A DNA stretch of 64,000 nt from Anticarsia gemmatalis. Its lineage: Eukaryota; Arthropoda; Insecta; Lepidoptera; Erebidae. The DNA is taken from assembly GCF_050436995.1 (NCBI RefSeq), contig NC_134765.1, forward strand, positions 2,383,501 to 2,447,500. Reading direction: 5' to 3'. The translations under genes were made by a program, and so were the position numbers. This document shows, piece by piece, positions 1-12,499 of this stretch; within the stretch, counting starts at the first letter, position 1; each line of letters starts with the position of its first letter. The notes below the pieces were generated by a model. The model saw only the letters and a list, made by a program, of their open reading frames with translations. It made no database searches and had not been told where the DNA came from.

Positions 1-2617
1 TTATGTATTTTAGTATACTATTCTTCATTTTCTTCTTTCTTAACTATTTGCCCCTCTTGCATTACCACTACTAAACCAACTTCTTTCTTTCTTTGCATCA
101 CCCGTAGGTTGACTGGTAGACAAGTCCGCCTTTATAAAACTTTGGTATATAGAGTTAATAAATAAATAAAATATACACCAATCCTTGTCCGGTGTCTGAT
201 GATTTAAAGACACGTGATCAATGAATATTTAAATGCTGTTCTTGCTTTGATATACACGTGACTTAAACAAGGAACTGATAAATACGGCCTGTAAAATAAT
301 CGACTAAGGGCCGATTTCACGTTTTCATAGATAAATGCTGTTATATCGCCAAAATGAAAACGTCATAGTTATACGTTGATAAAAGTTATTTGTGATGGTA
401 AAATCTGTTAAAAAGTTAACAAAGTTTTTACATCATTGATTTTATGTTGACCTAAACTAAAACTAGATGGGAAACTGTAGTGAAAGAACTGAGTGTGAGA
501 TTTCTCAAGACGATGTCTAGGATAGAGTGAAATGGAAGAGAAAGATCAGGAAGGCTATCCCACTAACAACAGAGAGAGATAAAGAGAGAGAGAGAGAGAT
601 ATTTTATGTTGACCTGTAACGGACCCAGTTTCAATAGCTTAAAAATAGTTCCATCGAGGTTTTTAGTTGATGAGGCTATTTGTGTTCGGTTGCTGTCAGC
701 TGTCCATATATCAGTTTACAGGCTTTAATATTACACGGAGATATTTTTAACACATTCATTCGTAATATTGAATTCTGATTTTAGCACTTTGAGCGACAGA
801 AGTGTAGTTGCATTGTTACCTTCATGATTTTTAAATGCATGTCTTATACGTTATTTCGCATGCATTTGCATTGACAAAAAGACACAAATGACAGGTAAAA
901 ATAACGTTAACTGTATGTATTTTTTCTTTTAAAGATATATAACAATGGACGGACAGACAAACGGTTGAAATTGTTCATGTTAACATGTGTTTAGTGTATG
1001 TAAATGTATGAGATGTCAAGGTGTCAGCCCAATGTGCGCTCGGATCACTCAGTCACGTGAGTTTCATTTAAATATTCAAATATGCGCATAAATTCATAGC
1101 ATTTCATCTCAAATGTAGCGTGGCTTTATTTACTGAATAAAAACGTAATCAATGAAGTGATTGTTTAAACAACATTCATGAAGTTAGAGGAAAGAGTTGT
1201 ATAACTTCGCTTGTTTTTAAGTATTTGTATTTTTGATATTAACGATGTGGTTACTTAACTATGCAATGTTTGTAACTTCAGCTATCTCGTCTTTTCTTCT
1301 TCGCATTAGTTTAATACCGAAGAATCTAGTATCGAATAAACGTCAAAACCAAAAATTGCATAAATTACTCTTCCGTATAATTGCAGCCAGAAAAGACTTT
1401 TGATACACACATTCTTGAAAGCCTTTAAACATTCCTCTTTTTAGAGAGATGTAATTGGAAACAGAAAACAGGGATAAGGTCAAAGCAATAACGTGGTAAG
1501 GCCCGAGGTCTTAAAGACAAAAAGTAACATAAAATAACAGTAATTTCCCAATCAAGTCGATTTTTCACAATAGTTTGCATATTATTTGACGTTATATTGA
1601 CATTGTATTCATCAAGGATGTCACATTCATATAAATGTCGATAATAACGTCAATACACGTGTGTATCGTAGTATCATGCAATTTAGATGAACTGTGTGTC
1701 ATATTCTCACTAATTTAGCCATTCAAGGAAATATTGTCATAGCTGTTTAAAATTCACTTTTAATTATCGAATAAATGTGGTGAATTGGAAAATCCAGGTA
1801 ACATATTTTTTCCCACCACTTTGACTAAAATAACATAGTGTACCTACTTAAAAAATCAAAAATTCTTTAGAAATCGAATAAATGAAATAAGATGAATGGT
1901 AATGCATCTAATCCCTGAAAAAAGAAAAGAGGGTATTTCGCGCGTGATGACACTTTTGATAAATTGTGCACATTAACATAATAATATATAATTTTAGCAT
2001 TGGCAAACAATATTATTTAATCGAAGTACAATATAAACTGTTTACCAGGGCTAATTTTAAATTACTGATAATTTAAACAAACAATATTATCTACCATATT
2101 ATGCAAAATTCCTAAATTTCCCAACACCAAATCATAACATTATTATTTATTTACCTTAATTATATTTAGATGTCCTATTTAGAATTTGTATTCAAACATA
2201 TATTTTAAAAACAAACAACTATTATTCAATGACCTCAATATGCTAGAAGGAAAAACAAGGAACTTTAAACATTCACGTGAAACATTGTATAGTCAAGAGC
2301 AAAAATACGTAGATACATTACATTTTTCAACTTACTATTTACGTATGAAAATGGTAGTATGAGTATCGTGATAACTTAACTGTGATAAAGTGTGTGACAA
2401 GTTATAGTGATTGAAGCATAATTTAGTATTCAATAAACTAGAATATTTTTTATACTTCATTATAATAACATTAGAATTGTTACAATATGACTTTTGTATG
2501 TTACAGTCTGTTTCTTACACTTTTAAAAACTACAGACCTCTTTTTTATGAAAAATAAAAAAAAGAATAAAAACCTTAGACTTAGTTTAAAGACCTAGAAT
2601 CAAAAAAGACCTAGACT
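1..2617. other. non-coding stretch, no gene seen
   Basis: AT-rich sequence with frequent stops in all frames. It holds a short GA microsatellite and several CACGTG E-boxes (about 211, 255, 1053, 1657 and 2275). I see no exon-like block with splice signals. Confidence 0.6.
571..600. repeat. GA microsatellite
   Basis: Short imperfect (GA)n run interrupted by ATAA, followed by ATATTTTATG. Ordinary simple repeat. Confidence 0.8.
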
Positions 2618-2841
2618 GCCTCTGTGGCGCAGTGGTTTAGGTCGCCACGCCGATACCACTGCAACGGGAGGTCGTGGGTTCGATTCCCACACGGGACAAT
2701 TATTTGTGCGATCCACAAATAATTGTTTCGGGTCTGGTTGTACTTTGTGTCCGTTGTTTGTATGTTTGTAAAAGTCCCCGCGACACAAGAGCAATTCTTA
2801 GTGCGGGAGTTGTCTTTATTTAAAAAAAAAAAAAAAAAAAA
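2618..2841 (+). mobile_element. tRNA-derived SINE, near full length
   Basis: The head is tRNA-like with an RNA polymerase III A box (TGGCGCAGTGG, 2625-2635) and B box (GGTTCGATTCC, 2677-2687). A tRNA-unrelated body follows, then an A tail at 2822-2841. The B box is canonical and the tail is intact, so the copy looks fairly young. A second copy of the same family lies in the opposite orientation at 16215-16418. No protein is encoded; open frames here are chance. Confidence 0.85.
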
Positions 2842-2890
2842 CATAGGCTCTCAATTTTCAATATCCACGCGAAGTCGCGGGCAAAGCTAG
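2842..2890 (+). mobile_element. 3' end of a Helitron-like element
   Basis: Directly after the SINE tail comes CATAGGCT, then CGAAGTCGCGGGCAAAGCTAG. This matches the 3' part of the element at 8384-8594, including the short CGCG hairpin before the CTAG end. The SINE probably landed inside this older element, but its left part is not recognisable. Confidence 0.5.
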
Positions 2891-5750
2891 TTTAAACAAA
2901 CTCGGCTCGTGACTATCTGCCGCGTATAATGTAGCGAGTAGGTAGAGTGTTAGAACACATTGGCGGACGGTCGTAGCACGTTGTCGTTCGTCGACATCAC
3001 GTGGAGCGCAAACGTCTCGATGCCAACCCTGACACAGTTAGCGCGATCAATGATAGCACGAGGTGCATCTGTCACTGTTATTTGAGACTGACTGTACTTT
3101 CAAGTTATATGGCCAGATCTTCGCAATTACAAATGTGTGGTCGCGTAGATTTTATTTCTAATACTTACTAATGGTGTATTGAAAAAATGAGTTATAATTA
3201 TTGATTTTATGCGATCCTATTTTTTTCGGATAAATGATATACTAATTTTATATTATAGAAGAGGTATTACGTACAAAGACTGCGGGAGAAATATCTCAAT
3301 AATAAAGACCTTGTAAAAGCTAAACGTGGTGCATTCATGTTTGTGTATAAATTAATTTTATTTTTAATAATCGTCAATTTTAATAATAGCATATGAATGC
3401 TATTTTTATCATATTCGATCATCTTTTGACGTCAATTCGGCATCTCTGCAAAAATTAACAACGTTGTTTGGAATATGACTTCATTTTAACACGAAAATTA
3501 AACGCAAATTTTTGTTTCATCATTTTCATGGTCATTCAGAACTTGTAATTAACGATGCACAAAACGCGCTGCGACAATAATATCTAGATAAATTCTGTTT
3601 TTTTATACGAGCCTTTACACGCTTGATAGTTCTTTAAACTGTTCTTGCAGGGATTTTCATCGGCCTCGAACTTAATCTTTACCTTATTCCGGGAAAAGAC
3701 CCTTGCGTGGCAGTGTGAGAGTGAAAGGTTGAATTTATTTTTTACTGTACTGAAACCAAATTATTATGCTGGTCTAAGGTATGTTAGCTTCAAAGCTATA
3801 TTAAGTAATTCCTCTCTTTACATACAAGTAAGTACTTAAACATGATATTATTCTAGTGTTCAGTTTTACGCAGAATTGTTTGCAGTGCGCTCACATTGAG
3901 ATTATTTCCGAAGTAGGTCGATTACGGCCGTGTCAATGACCGAGCAATGCCATGTTGAAACGCAAAATGTTTATCTTTCATTTACGTACAATTCGTTTTG
4001 AAAATTACATCAGTGTGTGACAGGTGCATGCCATACAATAATTTCATTGCTATGTACCTACTTTATGTATAAAAAATGGTTTAAAACGTCTTTTGAAGTC
4101 GGTATTAAATATACGATATTTCCTTGGAGTGTATCGTTAGTTAAAATGTTAAACTAAAAGGTTAATTGTATTGACATTTGTATATATCAATAAAATTAAC
4201 ATTTAAGATACGGAGAACTAAAGGAGGGAAAACATTTACGGGAAAACTGGAAAGGATAAAATTTATGGTAAAGGAAAATAGTATTCTTTTCTTTTTGTTA
4301 AATGCTTAGTAATAACCTACATAAACCTATCCATATGTGCTAATATTATAAAGTTAAATATTATTCCAACAGATCTTTTCATCTTGAATTGTAGAATAAT
4401 TTATCCATTATTAACATACACCTTTTCACCTCTCTCTACCTATTCTTTATCTTTTCCTTATTTAATTTTATAGTAATCTTATGTTTTATAGCAAACAGTT
4501 TTTGGTCAAAATTTAAATTTTGCACATAAACATATACTTGCATTCAACCCGGCTTATATTCTTTCTAATAAAAATCACAACTTTTCATAACATACTTTCA
4601 GCATTATAAGGCCGTAAGAGGCTGTTTCTGTAGCAGCTAAGCCGTTGTCTGGTTCAAAGCGAACGCGGCAGGTAAGAGGCGGTGCAGTATGCACGAACTA
4701 TTTTGGTGTCAGGGCCTAAGAGCACGTGTACTCGAGCCGCCGACACGTGCCCGCCGCCCCAGTTAGCTCGCTACGGGTCGCCGGCCGACGCTCTCGCACC
4801 CAGCTTCGCCTACATCCGAGAATAGAACTGCAACACTATTATCGTAATTGAACTGCTATTGTAATTATTGATAGTTTACTAGGACGATTACATTGTTGCG
4901 AATAGGTTTTGTTTTATATATTAAATAGGTAGTTTATTCTTGAATAAATTAGTTAGGTCAAGCATGTTATTTTTGATCGAAATTATCTATAACTAAAATG
5001 TCGAACATTTTTCTCATAAAGAACGGAAAGATAGTTGTAAATGTAAAAAGTTTTTATTTGAAATTGAAAAGCACAATGTGTAGGAAATTAGGCTAGCGTA
5101 GAATATACAATGTTGGCTTAAAATATAACTGAATTCCTAGTTCCGATTAAACGCTACATTTAACACAAATATTTGTTTTAGAAGATCTAGAATCTAATTG
5201 TAGATGTGTTGTGAAGGTCAGTTTCATCAGTGTGGGTAAAGGTCAGTATTGTACTTTGCTATGATTGTAAGATATAGAGAAAGATAATGTAAAATGTTTT
5301 TAAGAGCATTCTGCTTAAACACCATAACTAATAGGTACATACCTATCCATTTAATTTTTGTCTATTTGTTGTATTATATTTCTACGTTGGTAGTGTCATA
5401 TCAATGTAGTAGGTTAACCAAAGAACTACAAAGTACGATTGGATATTTAAAATAGCTCTATATTTATTCACTCATACAGGTAGCACACAGCAAATGAAAT
5501 GAATAATGTTAATTACAAAAGTTAATTATATATTTGCTTATACGGACCACTGACACATATGTACATGACGAGAGGACTTTAAATAGGTATTTTATTAATT
5601 ATATTTGACCCTGAAATGCTACAATTTCATGTTCCATTTGCATCTAGTAACTTGTTTCCAACTGAACAATCGCACGTGACGGCCATTACATAACATTTTC
5701 TATCCTACAGCTATTTTATATGTCATAATACATTTACTGTTATTCAAGGA
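2891..5750. other. non-coding stretch with two GC-richer blocks
   Basis: No coding exon seen. Two blocks (about 2900-3095 and 4602-4830) are clearly richer in G+C and CpG than their surroundings; the second is listed separately. A 60-codon open frame near 3645 lacks an ATG and looks like chance. Confidence 0.5.
4602..4830 (+). promoter_or_regulatory. GC/CpG-rich block with splice-like borders
   Basis: The block has two CACGTG E-boxes (about 4724 and 4744) and many CpGs in an AT-rich setting. It starts just after TACTTTCAG and contains GCGGCAG|GTAAGAG at 4671/4672, a very good 5' splice site. The 70 bp between these signals has stops in every frame. It could therefore be a non-coding exon or an unspliced regulatory element. 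Expression data would decide. Confidence 0.25.
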
Positions 5751-5755
5751 CTTAC

Positions 5756-5850
5756 CTTGACCAGGTCGACACCCGTCTGGAGAGGGACATACCAGCGACC
5801 TACATCGACTACATCGCTAGACAGCGTTGGACATTCAATAACATATTTAT
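5756..5850 (-). other. possible exon or element relic
   Basis: Read on the minus strand, a short open frame ends in GGTCAAG|GTAAGTCC at 5756/5755, a strong donor site. The frame includes a GRWYVPLQTGVDLVK-like stretch. There is no convincing acceptor or continuation on either side. The fragment may come from a retroelement rather than a host gene. Confidence 0.2.
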
Positions 5851-5959
5851 TTCCCTTGTGGTTTAGTTACAATATACGGTAAGGTCTATGAACTTGATGA
5901 CACATATGTGATAGAGTATTTATTTGTATTATTTTATGTATTTGGATATAATTTGGAAG

Positions 5960-6024
5960 TGGTATTCTCTGGTCTCTGCCTACCCTTATGAGAAGAAGGC
6001 GTGATTCTATGTATGTATGTATAG
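5960..6024 (-). repeat. short interspersed repeat (GGCGTGATT type)
   Basis: Carries CTCTGGTCTCTGCCTACCC then GGCGTGATTCTATGTATG. It is one of six copies in this window; the others are at 6665, 9158, 30878, 59734 and 63795. It is inverted relative to the copy at 6665. Confidence 0.65.
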
Positions 6025-6664
6025 TATTGCATCCCAATTTTTGAGTTGAATATAAAATGATTTAAGTTAATTGTAGAGTCTCGCGAAATTAAATGTAGTT
6101 GCTGAGTCTACCATTAGTTTGAAAACGGGTATAGAGCTTTATGAGAAGTACTGTTAAGAAGAAACTTAATGCTGCTCTTTTCAATGCTATGAAAATAATA
6201 TTTCCGATATAAAAATAAGAGTGCCCGTCTGTTAAGTCTTGTTGTTAAGACATTTACAGGTTATTGGGAACTACAATCAAAAACTGTATTTTTTTAAGTG
6301 GCGCGATTACTGACAACAATAATTTTTGTATTGTAGGTAGGTAGGTACCTTCATTTCTCTTTACATATCGATAAATTACATGACCGTATTAATACTTAAC
6401 ATTACCTTAAAAAAAAGTAATTCGAAAAATCAATCAATCGGCGCAGTATTAAATAATTCAATAGTTTCTGAACAAATGAATTGTCTGCCCGTAAAAGTCT
6501 GTCTGTCGTAAATAATGTATCAACAACGTGCAAGGCTGCATTCGTTCGTGTTTGTTCCGACTTGTTACTTTATTATGAATCGATTCTTAGTACACGTGGA
6601 TTTATAACAAGGACGTTTGACTTTTAACTTTACTTTTTCTAAAGGTTTTTCAATATTGTGCAAT

Positions 6665-6740
6665 CATACAAACATACATAAAATCACGCCTTCACCCCAT
6701 AGGGGTAGGCAGAGACCAGAGAACACCACTTGGTACGATC
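6665..6740 (+). repeat. short interspersed repeat (AATCACGCC type)
   Basis: Carries CATACATAAAATCACGCC, then GGGGTAGGCAGAGACCAGAG. It is the reverse complement of most of the repeat at 5960-6024, extending into GTGGT/ACCAC at the outer edges. The pair could be the inverted ends of one ~0.79 kb element or two independent insertions. Confidence 0.65.
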
Positions 6741-7748
6741 ATATCATCGATAGTTATATGCAATTGAACTTAGTTAATAATCACAAGTTTCTATTACACC
6801 CTCATCTCTGCCCACTTTATGGAAAATGGTGTTCTTTATACCTTCTTCGGAATCTGTTCTGTCTCACGGATTTTTTTATGTAGTTTGGTTCCGTTTTGGC
6901 GTGAAAAAAGAACCCTTGTTCTTTTGAAACGAACACTTTCAAAATCAAGTCCGAGTTTTAATTTCGGGAAATAGTATTAATTTTATTATAAACTATGTAA
7001 TAGTCAGAACAATTGTCTACTCGTTTTCTTAACTACACGTGTAACCTCAGTGGTAATTTGCTTAAATACTCGAAGTCATTATTCAGACTAAAAATGCATA
7101 TTTAACCAAAATAATTTAACAATAAACTTAAACTGACAGTATAGGTCACATTAACATAAAGAAAGGTTCACTGTATAATTCATGTACCTGCTCAAACCAT
7201 TCTATGTATAAAATATATTTATGAGACATACGGAAATGCCAAATATAATGAAACTAACTTATGACCGTGGCTTTACCAGTATTGTATTTTTTGCCATTTG
7301 TCGATAATCTATAATCAAGCAAAGTTCTAGCTGAATCAGATTAACGGTTTTATTTTTGAATACGGTCTAAACTTTAGCATTTATTAATATTAGCGAATGT
7401 CTGCAACTTCACTATCGTAAAATAATTTCAATCTTTATTTTACCTGAAAGACTTTTCAGCGTGCGTATATGTGTCTGAGTAAGTTAATAGGTACCGAGGT
7501 ATCTCATTGTCTTGTGTTTAATTTTGCATATTTTGTTAATGTATTTGCGCTTCTGTGTAGTCTGACAAATCCTTATCAAACAGTGACTAACTAAACATTT
7601 AAATTAATTTACATAGATAAGCAAGTACTTACATTTTTTGTATTTGTGCTTTGTGTTATGTACTACGCCTCTATTTTACAGCACGGAATAGGGGCACTAT
7701 GTAGGACAACCGTATCAGAATTCGATATTAATTGTCTTTATTTTCTGA
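6741..7748. other. non-coding stretch, nothing distinctive
   Basis: AT-rich, stop-dense in all frames, with one E-box near 7035. I see no repeat family member or exon. Confidence 0.5.
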
Positions 7749-7922
7749 GGGGCTATCACTTATTTCAGTTGACAACTATTTGAAAGCCACTATGCTGTAC
7801 CTACATTGTATTCTCCCTTACATTAAAGTGATAAATACGTTACATCAAAGCAGTACCTAATGAACTGAATAGTGACCATCAATTTGAAGTACACTATTTG
7901 TCAACTGAGATACGTGATACGC
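7749..7922 (+). mobile_element. MITE, GGGGCTATCAC family, copy 1
   Basis: Starts GGGGCTATCACTTATTTCAG and ends in the imperfect inverse (GTCAACTGAGATACGTGATA). A second copy, reverse-oriented, lies at 28078-28223. The two share the interior TGAAAGCCACTAT and GTGACCATCAA. No reading frame. No clear target duplication at this copy, so the superfamily is unknown. Confidence 0.6.
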
Positions 7923-8251
7923 ACTCTTAATTGTTAAAAAAATATAATTCTTCATACTAAAGTAATGAAATAAGGTTGATGTGCGCGCAACCGTTTAACA
8001 ATAATTTTAGAATTGTAATATATGTATATCTTAAGCTTGTTATGAAATCGATTCAGGACTCTACTCATATTTGGAATTATGAACTTCAAAAGCATTATTA
8101 AGTGTAGGAACAAACGCAACATTAAAATATCCAATAAGATATCGACCAACCGTACCAACAACTTAATTAATTTCTCATCATTTATTCACACGATGCTATA
8201 ACACATAATGTACTCAATCAATAGTATTGATCATACTACATACATAATAAT

Positions 8252-8715
8252 ATAACCCCTGTTTTTCCTGACGGTTTAGGCAGTGGTGTACGGAATACAC
8301 CCTCGTTTCGCCGTCAACGATTTTAGTTGCATGTAAGAGGAGGCGAGCCTGTTAGCATTTACTGGGCTGCTAGCGATAGTCCATCCATACTAATATTATA
8401 AATGCGAAAGTAACTCTGTCCGCCTGTCTGTTACTCAATCACGCCTAAACTGCTAAACCAATTTGTATGAAATTTGGTAAAGAGTTATTAAATTTGATAC
8501 CCGGAAAAGGACATAGGCTACTTTTTACCCCGGGAAAATGACGCATTTATATGAGAAAATTCAAGTGGCGGACGAAGTCGCGGGTAAAAGCTAGTATTCT
8601 ATATATAAGAAAATTTAATTAAGAAGATCAATAGTAATTTGGCCAGCCCGGGATTCGAACCCGAGGCTTTATGATCACCTGTCGGATGCACTATCGACCA
8701 CGCCGTAGAAACAGT
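8252..8715 (-). mobile_element. tRNA-derived SINE split by a Helitron-like insertion
   Basis: The right part (8595-8715) has the reverse complement of a B box in CCGGGATTCGAACCCGAGG, marking the tRNA-like head on the minus strand. The left part (8252-8383) carries ACACCCTCGTTTCGCC and GGAGGCGAGCCTGTTAGC, matching the body seen in the related copies at 12500 and 26832. The two halves are separated by the Helitron-like element at 8384-8594, so the SINE is the older insertion. Confidence 0.65.
8384..8594 (+). mobile_element. non-autonomous Helitron-like element
   Basis: Begins TCCATACTAATATTATAAA and ends GGTAAAAGCTAG followed by T. A short CGCG..CGCG-capable hairpin (GCGGACGAAGTCGCGGG) lies just before the end. 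TC at the 5' end, hairpin plus CTAG at the 3' end, no terminal inverted repeats and insertion at A/T are Helitron hallmarks. It is 211 bp with no coding capacity and sits inside a SINE. Confidence 0.7.
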
Positions 8716-9336
8716 CAATAAATTACAGTATTGATCGTGATTATGAATAATAAATAAAACACAATTTGCGTAACAGTTTGGACACCTGTTTATTGTCCAC
8801 GACCTATGGTCACATGGTGGGATCGAATATCGGACATCACGTTGCTTGCCACTCGACTCTGCCTGCTATACCGAATCTATATATATCTTATATCGTATTT
8901 ATAGATTACTGGAAGTGAAATTGTAATTGGAGGAGAGGTATATTGTTAGTATCATAATGATCAGTCATTGTTATGATATACGATATTGTTTTGAAAGAGT
9001 AAAGCATTTCAGGGTGTTTGTGTTCACTATCCGTGTCAACTTACTTAAGTTGTTGAGTCGGCTACTACTTATACATTAGAAAAATTAATATTTAAGTACA
9101 AACTAACGAATTACTCTAAAACGTCCAATGTCTATTTTGTGACTTATAAAAGACACATACAAACATACATACATAAATCGCACCCTGTTCCTATAGAGGT
9201 AGACAAATGCATATTATATAATTTATAAAAGGCATTTCATTATAAAATCGTCCAGTTTAATTGACACTATTATAACATTATAGCTTGGAAAAAGGTAACA
9301 TAACTACCATACGTAGTTTTCCCTAATTTTGTAATA
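8716..9336. other. non-coding stretch with a SINE-like and a short repeat
   Basis: Around 8785-8870 there is a degraded tRNA-like block on the minus strand (GGGATCGAATATC near CTGCCTGC). At 9158-9210 there is a copy of the ACATACATAAAT..GCACCC..AGGTAGACA repeat family, diverged. No gene. Confidence 0.4.
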
Positions 9337-9344
9337 CTCTAACA

Positions 9345-9519
9345 CAGTGGTTCCCAACCAGTGGTCCGCGGGAGTCAAAATATGGTCCGCGAATGATTAA
9401 AATTTTTAAATTTTCAGGAAGATTATTACACTTCATTTTTAATTTACCTACATAGTGGTCCCTGGTAACAAGAATAATATAAGAGTGGCCCCGGACTAAG
9501 AAAAGCTTGGGAACCCCTG
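9345..9519 (+). mobile_element. hAT-type MITE, copy 1
   Basis: The left end CAGTGGTTCCCAACCA and right end GCTTGGGAACCCCTG form imperfect terminal inverted repeats. It is flanked by a perfect 8-bp target duplication CTCTAACA (9337-9344 and 9520-9527). An 8-bp duplication and a CAGTG-type terminus fit the hAT superfamily. It is 175 bp with no coding capacity. A second copy is at 53565-53759. Confidence 0.9.
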
Positions 9520-9897
9520 CTCTAACAAGAATAAATGCAGCCTATCTAAAAAATACATATTATGTACTTAGCATAGCATCAATATTAAATAGTTTATAAG
9601 TGTTAAACACAGCCTTGCTAAAAATAAACACAGATAACCTGTTAATAATATAATCACAGACACAGCCGTGAAAACCTATTTATAAACGTTGTTGTTTTAA
9701 TCAAGAATGCGATTATTCTCAGTCGCTCGGTGTGTTGGTGTGTTCGTAGAATTTCCTAGTAAATTCCACGTGATGTAAGCCGAGTAATGTATACAGCGTC
9801 ACCACGTGCTTCATGCTTTGTTGTATTTCGCTTACGAAGAATTACAAGCTTGTTGTTGAGGAAGGGATTTATTTTGTTTAGTTAAAATGTAATTTAA
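9520..9897. other. non-coding stretch
   Basis: Two CACGTG E-boxes about 35 bp apart (near 9767 and 9802). Nothing else recognised. Confidence 0.4.
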
Positions 9898-10100
9898 TCT
9901 GCACGTTTGCCGCAGCGGTTAACGTGGTCACTTCGCCGCAGTAAGCGTAGCGCCGCGTGTGGTGGGTTCGAATCCCACCCAGAACAAATGTTTGTGTGAT
10001 GAGCACGAATATCCTTTTTCAGCCCGGTTGTCAAGTTATCTATATAAGTATGTATTAGGAAGTATGCAAGTATGTTTATCAGAAAAGTCATTTTTTTTTA
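9898..10100 (+). mobile_element. tRNA-derived SINE, second family
   Basis: The head has an A-box-like TTTGCCGCAGCGGTTAACG and a perfect B box GGTTCGAATCC at 9965-9975. The body runs GAACAAATGTTTGTG to TATAAGTATGTATT and ends in a T/A-rich tail. The body differs from the SINE at 2618. Sequence after the B box does not fold like a full tRNA acceptor arm, so this is not a functional tRNA gene. Confidence 0.8.
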
Positions 10101-12499
10101 TTCACAGAAAATAAAACGAAAGGTGGTTAACAAAATAAAATAGTATCACATAGTTTTCCATTAATATTATTAGGCATACATTAACTATAAATTAAGTTTT
10201 GTGAAAACTTTTGTGACAGTTGTAGTGTAATAAGGCGCTTACGAATATATTAATTCGCTGGCACCATTATCGATCGATCGATCCATCATAATGTTATTTT
10301 AATTACATTTAATATGGCTTTACTATGCAACTAAGGAATTTTTAATAAATCCTCCGAGTTGTAGAAATTTTGTGGAATTAAGATACGCGGTAAACGAATA
10401 CTTAACGTTTTCTGAACAGATATCTGAAGTCTGTAAACACACAGATGGGGAAAATAATATATTACACGTAAAAATGCCATCTGGTAATATTATCAGATTA
10501 GAACATTTTATATAGAAAAATGAACAACATTTTGTTCTTATCTCTTCGTATGCAAAAGCACAATCATCGGCTGTAGATACATATTTTCGGTAAATATACT
10601 TTTTATAGAAGTATAAGACCATTCTCATTGACTGAAGCAGTCAATAAGTTACCTAAGCCAGTCCTACCTGTAGTAGATTCATAATTCTTTGTTTTGTCAT
10701 TTATTCGTTTAGTACACTTATGATAGTCGTTAACTAGGAACTACCAGAAATAATCTAAACAAAATTGGATTTCGTTTATATGTTTGTAAGTGTCGGGACA
10801 ACGGTGTGGCATCGATGGGTTCAGAATTCCCACGGGAATGAAATCAACAGGATAAAATGATTCTATACTCGGACGAATTCGGACCAGTCCGCTAGTATAA
10901 AGTATTTTCAAAGAGAAACAGAACAATTTAAAGTTGTCTCATTACCTCATTCCCAACATCATCAGCACATACTTGTTGTAAACACATTCCATACTTCGGG
11001 TGCCGAAGTCCCAAAACAATTTGTTCAAACAACGAGCCAAGTCGTAGTTATTTTGATGTGTACAATAGTTATCGCGGCTGTGTGTATAGATGTGACAACA
11101 TTGACGAATGTGTGATAAAGATGCTTTCATAGTAGCGGAGATGTGCCAATTGTGGGAAGTTCCATAAAAATTATGTCACGTTGCAAATGCACGAATTTTG
11201 CCAATTATCGGCCTCGTTTGAATAATTTAGAAGTCTATACCGACCGGTTACAACCTTACTTCTAGAGAATTTTCTTTTGGAATTTATATCTATTTAAATA
11301 GCACAGTTACAATAAGGAATTCAGATTGATATAAATAATTTTCTAAATAAAAAAAATATTTCTATTATATTTTATCTTTATTATTTTAATACGTACTTAC
11401 TTATATTTCTAATTTAGTGTGACTATAACCAATATAATCCATATGCAATTAAACATTCATATTCACAGGTATACAATAAATAAAAGCCAAACTACTAGGC
11501 ATATTTTTACCTAATTCAAAACAAAATTTGTCAACTCCAAAATTTTATTTTATTTCGACAGTTTATTTGACCCAATATTTTAGCAATCTACGTCATCCTG
11601 ACTATGCAATATAATCGTAATGTCAGCTAAAAGAGCACAAGATTAACACCTAAAATTTGATCACATTGCGATTGTGAACACGCCCTATCAACGTGAGACG
11701 TGGGCAGCCATGTGCACTTCCGAATCGTGGCCACAACGTGACCTAGGGACGCCACTTATGTCTTTAATTTATTAACAATATATTTTTATTTGATAGTGAT
11801 GTGCTTCTTGATTGTTAATACAGAATGCACGTGCATTTTATGTGACATGTTGTGTCATTCGTTTTGATGTTAGTTTTAACTGAAGTTTTTGCTTCTAATT
11901 GAATTGCAAAACCTAACTTAATCCTGATATCTTACATTTTAAGCAAGTGTACATACCGTAGAATGGGTTACTTTAAACTTGGGATTAGTTTGATTATAGA
12001 ATTTAGTGGATAGATCGCATAAAAAGCTAGCCAGTACTGTTTTCCGGTTTTTAGTACTAAATATCGATATGAATAAAATTGTAGCATGCACATTCCTTTC
12101 CATTTTAAAGTATTCAAAAGTAGCCCCGTTCAACCTGTATTAAAACTAACTAACTAAACATATAATTAGCGTTTTTAGTACCATCAGTAACAACAACATA
12201 TTACAACTGTGTTCTTAAGAAACGTCACCGTCATACATTTACCTATGTACCTGAAAAAGCAACATAAATGTATTCGCGTGACTAAATTAAATACAATTTT
12301 ATTATTCCATTGTCTAAGTTAACTCTACAATTTATTATAATTAGTCTTAATTCACTGTTTTATTGCCACTGGTGTCATTATGCTTGTAATTGCATCTGAC
12401 TTATTTAGATTTATCACTTTACATTTGTTAAACTCAAAGGTTTAGAAGTGTTTCATTGTAAAATGCACCAACGTTTCATCGTTCATTCATCACTCAATG
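10101..12499. other. non-coding stretch
   Basis: Mostly AT-rich with scattered stops. Contains a palindromic (ATCG)n run near 10269 and a somewhat GC-richer block at about 11660-11760. A 101-codon minus-strand open frame at 10323-10628 has a composition unlike a known protein and no supporting signals, so I do not call it a gene. Confidence 0.45.

Noticed and set aside
2600..2844. Two minus-strand frames of 64 and 77 codons
   Set aside because: Antisense readings through a tRNA-derived SINE; the CGNRTHDLPL-like text is a B-box by-product.
9898..9980. Possible tRNA gene
   Set aside because: A and B boxes are present but the arms do not complete a tRNA; the sequence continues into a SINE body.
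10323..10628. 101-codon minus-strand frame
   Set aside because: No recognisable motif, low-complexity AT-driven composition, no promoter or splice context.
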